Positions 26,056-32,476 of a stretch of DNA of 45,312 bases are shown here, one piece after another. The notes beneath the pieces are model-generated. The model was given only the letters and a program-made list of their open reading frames with translations, was not told the DNA's origin and did not search any database. The stretch comes from Lachnospiraceae bacterium (GTDB taxonomy: Bacteria > Bacillota > Clostridia > Lachnospirales > Lachnospiraceae). How positions within the stretch are numbered: position 1 is the first letter of the stretch; each line of letters begins with the position of its first letter. The stretch covers positions 1-45,312 of the forward strand of contig JAFYYN010000098.1 in the NCBI GenBank assembly GCA_017557525.1, written 5' to 3'. Both the position numbers and the translations under genes were made by a program.

Positions 26056-26511
26056 ATGATTGTAGAGATAAAAGATAAAAAGGAAAAACAAGTTATTGCA
26101 AGAAAGATACTTGAGGCACTTACCGAATGGTTTGAAGTCAAGGAGAGCAGGGAAAAATATATAGCAGACTGTGTAAAATGGGTTTTCCTTGCATCCAAAG
26201 AAGCTGATGACTATAACGGATTTCTGTGCCTTAAGGAAACCGGAAAGGAAACAATTGAATTGGCTGTGATGGGTGTATTAAAGGATCATCACCGGAAAGG
26301 GATAGGCAGGAAGCTTTTTGAAAATGCCAAAAGAATTGCCAAAGACGCAGGGTATTCTTTCATGCAGGTAAAAACAGTGAAAATGGGAATGTATGAAGAC
26401 TATGACATTACCAATCGCTTTTATCTAAGCCTTGGATTTAAGGAGTTTGAGGTAATTCCTGAAATCTGGGGAGACGATAACCCGTGCCAGATATATGTAA
26501 TGGCACTGTAA
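26056..26511 (+). CDS. GNAT-family N-acetyltransferase
   Basis: The 151-residue protein transfers an acyl group from acyl-CoA. The CoA-binding motif A is VMGVLKDHHRKGIGRKLFE (pyrophosphate loop at residues 80-84), followed by motif B NRFYLSLGFKEFEV. N-terminal strands are short but complete. GGTGG lies upstream of the ATG. The gene stands between the PHP gene and a RelA/SpoT-domain gene with short gaps. The acceptor substrate cannot be predicted. Confidence 0.86.
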   Translation: MIVEIKDKKEKQVIARKILEALTEWFEVKESREKYIADCVKWVFLASKEADDYNGFLCLKETGKETIELAVMGVLKDHHRKGIGRKLFENAKRIAKDAGYSFMQVKTVKMGMYEDYDITNRFYLSLGFKEFEVIPEIWGDDNPCQIYVMAL

Positions 26512-26560
26512 GATTTTTTGACAGATTATTATTCTGTAATTGGAGAAGAAGTTGAAGAGT

Positions 26561-27541
26561 ATGATACTACTGAATGATTATTTGTATAAAGGTGATACTG
26601 TGGTAAAGATCCTGCATTGCTATTCTCAGGATCTGAAAAACTACGCCTTGGAAACCAACAATGGTGTTGACCTTGCACACAGCAATTGCCTTTTGCAAAT
26701 GATAGAGTTATTGGAACATAATGATTTTCTTACAGGACAGTCGCAGAAAATACGCGACTTTTATAAATATCTTGCTGACAAATATCCATTTCTTGCATTT
26801 ACTTTCAAGGGTAGGATAAAATCACTGATAAGACTTGAAGAAAAAATAAATGGAAATATAGTTGAATTTATTTATGACTATTATCGTGAAAACGGCAAAT
26901 ATCCTTCAGAGTCGGACATAAAGGACAGGATAGGAAGAATAAAGGATCTTATAGCATACAGGATAGTGATATCATTGCCTCAATGTCACTTAAAACCGGG
27001 AGAAAGCCGGCAGGAACGTGAGCTGGGGTATCTTTACAAGATTGCGGATGCTCTTCCTGATTTCCTTGAAGAAAGGGGGTTCAAGCCTGAGCCTTCAGGG
27101 ATAGAGACCCAGAGTAATACGATCTCGGAAAGCTATAGGCAGTACTATAGGGATTATATAGAAAATCCTAATAATTTCGGCTACAGATCGCTGCATATAT
27201 CTTTCTTTGACTATACATCCAGAAGCAATATCGAAGTACAGATCCGAACAAAGGAAATGGATGACAATGCTGAGATCGGTCCTGCCAATCACTTAGGATA
27301 TGAAAAGAGACAGGAAAAGGACCGTGCCAGGAGAGAAGAGATACCGGTAGGCGAAAATATTTTTTTTGACGATGCATATGAAAGGGGAATGCGGCTGCAG
27401 GAACTTGACTTAAGCAAAGTGAATGTAAACATGTTCGGAGCTGTGGATAACAGTCTGGTAAATGACGGGTGCGGATTGTACCGTGGAAGACTAATTCTTC
27501 CATATGAGCATTTGTCAAGATTTCAGAATGATCTGGTGTGA
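26561..27541 (+). CDS. RelA/SpoT-domain protein (putative alarmone synthetase-like nucleotidyltransferase)
   Basis: The 326-residue protein contains a RelA/SpoT synthetase domain (about 80-255). FKGRIKSLIRLEEKI supplies the basic ATP-binding stretch. DLIAYRIV holds the catalytic Asp, NFGYRSLH the guanine-stacking Tyr, and IEVQIRTKEMDDNAEIG the second metal Glu. There is no HD hydrolase domain and no TGS/ACT region, so it resembles a stand-alone small synthetase, with an N-terminal helical extension and a unique C-terminus. ATG at 26561 follows GGAGAAG; a TTG at 26540 has no site. (p)ppGpp synthesis or a related pyrophosphokinase reaction is an inference. Confidence 0.82.
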   Translation: MILLNDYLYKGDTVVKILHCYSQDLKNYALETNNGVDLAHSNCLLQMIELLEHNDFLTGQSQKIRDFYKYLADKYPFLAFTFKGRIKSLIRLEEKINGNIVEFIYDYYRENGKYPSESDIKDRIGRIKDLIAYRIVISLPQCHLKPGESRQERELGYLYKIADALPDFLEERGFKPEPSGIETQSNTISESYRQYYRDYIENPNNFGYRSLHISFFDYTSRSNIEVQIRTKEMDDNAEIGPANHLGYEKRQEKDRARREEIPVGENIFFDDAYERGMRLQELDLSKVNVNMFGAVDNSLVNDGCGLYRGRLILPYEHLSRFQNDLV

Positions 27542-27551
27542 TAAAAAAGAC

Positions 27552-27628
27552 TTGAATTATAAATAAAGATATAGTATTATATGAGTAAGGCAAAGGCGCT
27601 GATATGGGTGCTTTTGCCTTTTCTTTTT
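27552..27628 (+). promoter_or_regulatory. Promoter followed at once by a terminator-like hairpin
   Basis: TTGAAT (27552-27557), 17 nt and TATTAT (27575-27580) would start RNA near 27587. There GGCAAAGGCGC (27589-27599) pairs with GTGCTTTTGCC (27608-27618), followed by TTTTCTTTTT. Either this simply terminates the RelA/SpoT transcript or it is a short attenuating leader of the amidotransferase gene. Confidence 0.6.
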
Positions 27629-27646
27629 GGAGAGGAGATGTAAAAG

Positions 27647-28351
27647 ATGAAACCAGTCATAGGTATTGTACCACTTATAGATGAAGAAAAAGAAAGTATA
27701 TGGATGTTGCCCGGCTATATGGATGGGATAACAGAGGCGAGAGGTTTGCCCATCATACTGCCAATGATACGTGATCCTGAAACAATCCGGCAGATGCTGA
27801 AGATCGTTCAGGGAATACTGCTCACGGGAGGTCATGATGTAGATCCACTGATGTATGGAGAGAATCCATTACCGGAATGTGGTGCTGTTTGCAAAGAAAG
27901 AGATGCAATGGAAACAGAGCTGCTAAAACAGTGTCTTGAAAAAGATATCCCCGTTCTTGGAATCTGCAGGGGAATACAGTTTTTGAATGTTTATCTGGGG
28001 GGCACACTCTATCAGGATCTGCCTACACAGCATCCCACAGAAGTTGAACACCACCAGAAGCCGCCTTATGATGTCCCTGTACACAGAGTGGACATTGCAG
28101 AAGATAGCAAACTGTTCAGAATTCTGGGGAAAAAGACATTATCGGTAAACAGTTATCATCATCAGGCAGTAAAAAGTTTAGCAGAAACGCTGAAAGCGAT
28201 GGCGGTATCGGAGGATGGAATAATCGAAGCGGTAGAGATGCCTGGAAAGAAATTTGTATGGGCTTTACAATGGCATCCCGAGTTTTCACATAAAACGGAC
28301 GAAAACAGCAGGGTGATTTTTCATGAGTTTGTAAATAAATGTAATGGTTAA
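27647..28351 (+). CDS. Gamma-glutamyl-gamma-aminobutyrate hydrolase family (class I glutamine amidotransferase-like)
   Basis: The 234-residue protein is a peptidase C26/PuuD-like hydrolase. The nucleophile Cys107 sits in the elbow LGICRGIQ, and His210 and Glu212 in LQWHPEFS complete the triad. LLTGGHDVDPLMYGE is the typical substrate-side loop. It is expected to cleave gamma-glutamyl amides such as gamma-Glu-GABA in the cytoplasm. No polyamine or GABA genes are nearby, so the natural substrate is open. GGAGAGGAG precedes the ATG, and a terminator follows. Confidence 0.9.
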   Translation: MKPVIGIVPLIDEEKESIWMLPGYMDGITEARGLPIILPMIRDPETIRQMLKIVQGILLTGGHDVDPLMYGENPLPECGAVCKERDAMETELLKQCLEKDIPVLGICRGIQFLNVYLGGTLYQDLPTQHPTEVEHHQKPPYDVPVHRVDIAEDSKLFRILGKKTLSVNSYHHQAVKSLAETLKAMAVSEDGIIEAVEMPGKKFVWALQWHPEFSHKTDENSRVIFHEFVNKCNG

Positions 28352-28374
28352 TTTCTGAGAGAAAGGAAATCTAT

Positions 28375-28413
28375 ATGGCAGGATGAGAAGAATTTTCATT
28401 CTGCCATTTTCTT
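28375..28413 (+). terminator. Rho-independent terminator
   Basis: ATGGCAGGATGA (28375-28386) pairs with TCATTCTGCCAT (28396-28407) over 12 positions with one G-U pair. A TTTCTT tract follows. Confidence 0.82.
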
Positions 28414-28481
28414 ATGGAAAAAATAGAATCAATAAACCTTCCCGGATAATGAGAAATAGGTAAATAAAATTGAGTTACAGT

Positions 28482-28510
28482 TTGACTTAAAAAGCGATGT
28501 TTGGTATACT
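28482..28510 (+). promoter_or_regulatory. Promoter for the serine hydrolase
   Basis: TTGACT (28482-28487), a 17-nt spacer and TATACT (28505-28510). It shares both 11-base ends with the promoter of the secreted nucleotidase at 13927. Confidence 0.82.
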
Positions 28511-28549
28511 TTAAATATATAAAAAATTAAAACAGATGAGGAGATAACA

Positions 28550-29866
28550 GTGGAATTTAAAGAAGGTTTAGGCTGGAAGGCCTGCTATGATGAGGAAAGA
28601 AATCTCTATACTGCCCACAGGAGCTGGAGAGGATCATACCACTTGTATGAAATTAATAAAGAAATATATGATATGCTTGGTGATGAAAAAGGTGATGGCT
28701 ATTACAATGAAAAGCTGATAATGAAAGGACGGATTCTGTTTGAATCGGATGACGACTATTATACCAGCCCATATTACTATGTGCGTGATGAAAAATATCA
28801 TGAGCTTGCACCCTGGTCGGGTGCAAAATGGATTGCCGAAAAAACTGATGTGATGGACAAGAAAAATGGGATAGTAAATAAATTCCCTGGATTGTATCTT
28901 TGCTGCGGTACTTCGAAAGATAACCGTACAAGAATGGTCTACGGAGCTGCTGATAAAGAAGAGAATTTAAGGGTGGAAACGGACACAGCGTTTCCCGCAT
29001 GTTCCATATCAAAGTTCGTTACAGCGATATGTGTGATGAAAATGCATGAGCAGAAAATGATTAATATTGATGATAATGTTAATAATTTTCTGCATAGTTG
29101 GAAACTGCTGACATTGGACGGAAAAGAAAGTGATGCTAGTGTAAGATCAGTATTGTCTCATACGGCAGGGATAATCGACGGTGAGGATGGATTTTGCGGA
29201 TTACGTATGGGAGACCCTGAGGTCAGCTTGTTAGACATTTTGGAAGGAAAAACAAAATATAATAATCGTCCTGTAAGGGCTGAAAAACCACAGGGGACAG
29301 CTTTTGAGTATTCGGATGCAGGTTATTGTGTCCTGCAACTGATGATACAGGATGTTACCGGCAAGGCATTCGAGGATATTGTACAGGAAATGGTTTTTGA
29401 TGGATTAGAGTTAGAAAATACATTTTTTGGCACACAAAAAAACATTGAAACCTTTAATAAGAAGATGGCAACCGGATACGATGAAAAGGATGAGCCTATT
29501 CCCGGGAGATTCCCGTTGGTTCCTGACCTTGCTGCATCGGGGTTGTGGTGCACAGCGGAAGACCTGCTGGTAATCGGAGCGGAGTTCATCAAAGCTCTTA
29601 ATGGGAACAGCAGTATGTTACAGAAAGAGACTGCGCAGGAGATGATAAAGCCTGTGGAGAATTTCACTTGGACTGGTCTTGGTATATTCCTCAATGGAGA
29701 AGACACGTTAGTCTCAAAAGGCTGGGGAGAAAACGGCCAGTGTATGATGAAGATATTTACTCAAAAAGGGGAAGTCTCAGTCGCTATGACTAACAAGAAC
29801 CCAGGTGTTGACCAGTCAGAATCCGGTATTGAATGGCTGGTGGACTGCTATAAATATTTTATATAA
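28550..29866 (+). CDS. Serine hydrolase of the beta-lactamase / penicillin-binding family
   Basis: The 438-residue protein has a class C beta-lactamase-type hydrolase domain from about residue 110. The SxxK nucleophile motif is Ser152-Lys155 (SISK), the second motif is Tyr254-Ser255-Asp256 (YSD, in place of YxN), and LSHTAG is the usual support motif. A 100-residue N-terminal extension rich in Tyr and Asp precedes it and has no family I know. No signal peptide is seen, so it is likely a cytoplasmic esterase or peptidase and not a true beta-lactamase. The start is GTG at 28550, 6 nt after GAGGAG. Confidence 0.85.
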   Translation: MEFKEGLGWKACYDEERNLYTAHRSWRGSYHLYEINKEIYDMLGDEKGDGYYNEKLIMKGRILFESDDDYYTSPYYYVRDEKYHELAPWSGAKWIAEKTDVMDKKNGIVNKFPGLYLCCGTSKDNRTRMVYGAADKEENLRVETDTAFPACSISKFVTAICVMKMHEQKMINIDDNVNNFLHSWKLLTLDGKESDASVRSVLSHTAGIIDGEDGFCGLRMGDPEVSLLDILEGKTKYNNRPVRAEKPQGTAFEYSDAGYCVLQLMIQDVTGKAFEDIVQEMVFDGLELENTFFGTQKNIETFNKKMATGYDEKDEPIPGRFPLVPDLAASGLWCTAEDLLVIGAEFIKALNGNSSMLQKETAQEMIKPVENFTWTGLGIFLNGEDTLVSKGWGENGQCMMKIFTQKGEVSVAMTNKNPGVDQSESGIEWLVDCYKYFI

Positions 29867-29888
29867 TAAGCAGTTATTTAACTTTTGA

Positions 29889-30056
29889 GAAATTAAAGAA
29901 AAACAAGCAGGAATCAGAGATTTCTGTGTCTATCAGATAGATATCTATAATGATGAACAATGGCTCGAAATAATGCCGAAAGAGGCAATTAAGGCAGATG
30001 TAATATTGTCCAACAATGAAGACGGTGTTGCCAAGTGGCTGGAAGAAAAAGCATAA
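29889..30056 (+). pseudogene. C-terminal gene fragment, family not recognised
   Basis: A frame of 55 codons begins right after a stop, has no start codon at its head or ribosome binding site, and ends at a normal TAA. It reads EIKEKQAGIRDFCVYQIDIY, then NDEQWLEIMPKEAIKADVIL and on to WLEEKA. This looks like the tail of a small cytoplasmic enzyme whose 5' part has been lost. It lies between the serine hydrolase and a complete small gene. Confidence 0.5.
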
Positions 30057-30068
30057 GAGGTACGATGA

Positions 30069-30449
30069 ATGAATTGCAAATACATGAGAATACAGGGTAG
30101 GGAAGACTCGTGGGTCACAAAATACCCCAAGGGAGTTTTCGGAATGTGCTGGCGTCTCATTATGGATGGGAAAATGGATGAAGAGGATGAAAAGCAGTTT
30201 CGGGATATAGATAAATGGTTTCGGGAAAATCTGCCGGAGCCTGAAGCTTGCAAAAACGGTGAAAAGGTCATAACATTTTTTAAAACTGCCGGTACGGAAG
30301 AGATGCAAAAAATGATCACACCTGCAATCAAGCTCCTGGATAAATATAATCATCCTTATGATATTGTATTTACTAACTTTGTTGGAACGATCATTTACGA
30401 AGATAAATGGCAGGTAGCTGTACGAGTTGAGGACGGGCATATGATTTAA
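30069..30449 (+). CDS. Small hypothetical protein
   Basis: The 126-residue protein has no transmembrane segment and no motif I can assign. It is acidic in the centre (MDEEDEKQFRDIDKWF) and ends in two predicted strands (YDIVFTNFVGTIIYEDKW, then VAVRVEDGHMI). GAGG lies 8 nt before the ATG and the frame is intact, so it is probably expressed. It is followed directly by the flavin-reductase/HAD chimera. Confidence 0.6.
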   Translation: MNCKYMRIQGREDSWVTKYPKGVFGMCWRLIMDGKMDEEDEKQFRDIDKWFRENLPEPEACKNGEKVITFFKTAGTEEMQKMITPAIKLLDKYNHPYDIVFTNFVGTIIYEDKWQVAVRVEDGHMI

Positions 30450-30461
30450 GCGGAGGTATTT

Positions 30462-30602
30462 ATGGGAAAGATAAGTCAAAAACCAAACAATGATTTTTGT
30501 CCACAGACATTGTTTTTGTATGGGACATACGATGAGAAAGGAAACCCGGATCACAAAATCTTTGAAATTGCCATGGATATAGTAAAAATATCAGGGAAGT
30601 AA
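30462..30602 (+). pseudogene. Chimeric remnant: flavin-reductase start joined to a HAD-hydrolase tail
   Basis: The 46-codon frame begins MGKISQKPNNDFCPQ and runs through residue 30 (GNPD). This part, with its GGAGG site, matches the first 30 codons of the intact flavin reductase at 38014 at about 90% by eye. It then switches to HKIFEIAM, found in the HAD hydrolase at 41066 (around 41519-41542), and then to MDIVKISGK, which matches the extreme C-terminus of the same HAD (MDIARISGK). Both junctions fall at short identical bases (GAT and ATG). The product is unlikely to fold or act. Confidence 0.85.
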
Positions 30603-30606
30603 GGAT

Positions 30607-31125
30607 ATGGATAACAAAGCATTATATGTACTTGCCGGCTATGATGACGAGACTGAAAAGACTTTATCGGGGCTTCAGAACAGGTTATATGATCTGGGTT
30701 TCGAAGGATCTCAGACAAAAAACATACCGATGCATTTTACTCTGGGTTCATATGATACTGAGAGGGAAGAAGAGTTAAAGGTCAGACTTCAAAAGGCAGC
30801 CAAGGACCATAAAGCGTTTAAGGTTTCCTTTACACAGATAGATCTTTTCCAAAATCCCGCAAATGATGTTCTGTTTATTACACCGGAAGAAAATAAGGAA
30901 ATGTTAAGTTTAAAAGAAGATTTTTCGGATAATAAGGATCAATACCCCTGGGCGGCGCATACTACCATGTTGATCGATAAGCCTGAAATCATCCGTGATG
31001 CCAAGGAGATTGTATCGAATGAATTTAAGCCCTTTTCGGGACGTGTGACAAAACTGTATCTGTATGAATTCTGGCCGACTAGACATATTATGACGGTACA
31101 GTTGGAGGTTCAACATGAAATATGA
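30607..31125 (+). CDS. 2H phosphoesterase (LigT / 2'-5' RNA ligase-like)
   Basis: The 172-residue protein carries the two HxT motifs that define the 2H superfamily: HFTLG at residues 43-47 and HTTML at 118-122, spaced as in LigT-type cyclic phosphodiesterases. The strand order (ALYVLAGYD opening, VTKLYLYEFWP before the end) also fits. Such enzymes open 2',3'-cyclic phosphates or 2'-5' linkages; the natural substrate here is unknown. It starts 4 nt after the chimera stop, preceded by AAGTAAGGAT. Confidence 0.83.
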   Translation: MDNKALYVLAGYDDETEKTLSGLQNRLYDLGFEGSQTKNIPMHFTLGSYDTEREEELKVRLQKAAKDHKAFKVSFTQIDLFQNPANDVLFITPEENKEMLSLKEDFSDNKDQYPWAAHTTMLIDKPEIIRDAKEIVSNEFKPFSGRVTKLYLYEFWPTRHIMTVQLEVQHEI

Positions 31126-31174
31126 GATATCCTAATATGTATCAGTTAAAATTTCGGTAGAGGATAAAAAGGTT

Positions 31175-31948
31175 ATGTTTAAGATTGAAGATATAATTGG
31201 TATTGCTCAAGATGCAGGAAAGATAATGCTGACGGCAGAGAGGCCTAAGATTATGGAGAAATCCGGGCACGCAAATTTCTGTACCGAAACGGATGAAAAA
31301 ATACAGATTTTTCTGATCGAGAAATTGTCTGAAATAATACCTGAAGCTTTGTTCTTGGGAGAAGAAGACGGACAGGATGTTTTTACTGCCAAGATGAGCA
31401 GCGGATACTGTTTTGTGATAGATCCGATAGATGGAACATCCAACTTTATTTATGGATATCGTCCTTCCGTTGTTTCGATAGCGTTATTAAAAGACGGAAA
31501 ACCCTACATGGCTGTTATTTACAATCCTTATGATGAAATGATGTTCTCTGCGGTTTCAGGAAACGGAGCATATCTGAATGGAGAAAGAATAATGTCTTCA
31601 GAAGCTCCTTTATCAGATTCACTGGCTGTTTTCGGTACGGCACCTTATTATACTGAATTACAGGAAAGGACTTTTGATCTGGCAAAAAAGCTTCTTCCGT
31701 TATGTGTCGATCTGAGACGGTCAGGGACGGCAGCATGGGATATGTGCTGTGTAGCAATGGGAAGATGCAGTCTGTATTTTGAAATGAAGATACAGTTATG
31801 GGATTATGCAGCAGCTGCACTGATAGCACAGGAAGCTGGCTGTACGGTTACAGATATCGAAGGCAAGTTTCTTTCATATAAAGGACCAACATCAGTTATT
31901 TGCAGGGCAAGAGGAATAAAAGAAATACCTGAATGTTTTTGCAGTTAA
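31175..31948 (+). CDS. Inositol monophosphatase family phosphatase
   Basis: The 257-residue protein is a Mg-dependent, Li-sensitive-fold phosphatase. The metal residues are visible: Glu63/Glu64 in FLGEEDG, Asp83 and Asp86 in VIDPIDGTSNF, and Asp210 in LWDYAAAALIAQEAG. Length and motif spacing match IMPase/SuhB and the CysQ-like relatives. Substrate may be inositol phosphate, a sugar phosphate or PAP. AGAGGATAAAAAGG precedes the ATG. No partner gene for inositol or sulfate metabolism is nearby. Confidence 0.9.
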   Translation: MFKIEDIIGIAQDAGKIMLTAERPKIMEKSGHANFCTETDEKIQIFLIEKLSEIIPEALFLGEEDGQDVFTAKMSSGYCFVIDPIDGTSNFIYGYRPSVVSIALLKDGKPYMAVIYNPYDEMMFSAVSGNGAYLNGERIMSSEAPLSDSLAVFGTAPYYTELQERTFDLAKKLLPLCVDLRRSGTAAWDMCCVAMGRCSLYFEMKIQLWDYAAAALIAQEAGCTVTDIEGKFLSYKGPTSVICRARGIKEIPECFCS

Positions 31949-31988
31949 TTGTAACTTGTGAAAAAAGAATTAAAGAAAAAGGTGAAAA

Positions 31989-32048
31989 ATGATATTTCAG
32001 AATATAGACGGAATAAAATTTAAAATGGGGGCACGGATACGCTGTTGA
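31989..32048 (+). pseudogene. 5' remnant of a kinase-like gene
   Basis: The frame MIFQNIDGIKFKMGA ends in ARIRC and a stop. Its first 15 codons and upstream AAGGTGAAA match the start of the intact kinase-like gene at 38600 (MIFQYIDGIKFKMGA) with few differences. Similarity stops abruptly at about 32027, where unrelated hairpin-rich DNA begins. This is the second echo of the 38-kb gene cluster. Confidence 0.8.
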
Positions 32049-32087
32049 GCGATTGATTCCTGGGTTATGGAGTGATTGGATTCAAGT

Positions 32088-32153
32088 CAAAAGACATTCA
32101 ATATAGTCAATTGTATATCAAATGACTATATTGACTTGACTTTTGGCTTTTTT
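32088..32153 (+). terminator. Strong hairpin with T tract
   Basis: TCAATATAGTCA (32098-32109) and TGACTATATTGA (32123-32134) are a perfect 12-bp stem. A second short stem (CAAAAG/CTTTTG) sits below an internal loop and GCTTTTTTT follows. It would act as a terminator for transcripts arriving from the left. Confidence 0.7.
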
Positions 32154-32166
32154 TATTGACAGCTTA

Positions 32167-32212
32167 AAAATGCGATTAAATCAATAGTGGAATATTGAAT
32201 TAATCGCATTTT
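32167..32212. repeat. 46-nt near-perfect inverted repeat
   Basis: Arms of 20 nt (32167-32186 and 32193-32212) pair with a single mismatch around a 6-nt loop GTGGAA. The ends read AAAATGCGATTAA and TTAATCGCATTTT. The right arm ends in TTTT, so bidirectional termination is possible. A small mobile-element or protein-binding role cannot be excluded. Confidence 0.8.
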
Positions 32213-32257
32213 GGGTAATTTATTATAATATCTTTATAATATTCCGGAGGCTGAAAG

Positions 32258-32329
32258 GTGTATATAAACAGAGATTTAGAAACGGTGCTTCTTAATGCAT
32301 CCGATTCCTTTCAGGTAATTACTTTATGA
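32258..32329 (+). pseudogene. 5' remnant of an AAA_14/DUF4143-type ATPase gene
   Basis: After a good site (CCGGAGG) a GTG opens a 23-codon frame reading VYINRDLETVLLNASDSFQV and then a stop. This is the characteristic opening of the widespread bacterial ATPases that begin MYIKRDLE and continue to a P-loop. Here the frame ends before the P-loop. The full gene is not in the window; the intact ATPase at 32477 belongs to a different family. Confidence 0.65.
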
Positions 32330-32333
32330 TGGG

Positions 32334-32362
32334 TTGACATTTTTCGCCAAAAGCGATATACT
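32334..32362 (+). promoter_or_regulatory. Promoter for the DUF234-type ATPase
   Basis: TTGACA (32334-32339), a 17-nt spacer and TATACT (32357-32362) are near consensus. The spacer itself contains TTTTCGCCAAAA, an inverse copy of the motif that begins at the predicted transcript start. Confidence 0.85.
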
Positions 32363-32369
32363 AATTATA

Positions 32370-32446
32370 GTTTTGGCGGAAAATAAGCCTGAAAAGCAAT
32401 AAAAACCGCCAAAACACGGATACGAATAAATGTTTTGGCGGTTTTT
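32370..32446 (+). promoter_or_regulatory. Leader with alternating TTTTGGCGG hairpins, attenuator-like
   Basis: Segment B, GTTTTGGCGG (32370-32379), sits at the predicted +1. Segment C (32401-32416) and segment D (32431-32446) are perfect 16-bp inverse copies that end in GGCGGTTTTT, a terminator-like hairpin with a 14-nt loop. B can instead pair with the CCGCCAAAAC of C, which would prevent the C-D hairpin. A fourth copy, A (32341-32352), lies in the promoter. The ATPase ATG follows 30 nt after D. The alternate pairing is seen in sequence; regulation is inferred. Confidence 0.7.
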
Positions 32447-32476
32447 GACTGTCAAAGATATAATAAGGGGATATCT

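Noticed and set aside
29874-30554. Minus-strand 226-codon frame
   Set aside because: It lies antisense to an intact small gene, a gene tail and the chimeric remnant. It has no ribosome binding site and a Phe/Ile/Ser-rich product typical of antisense shadows.
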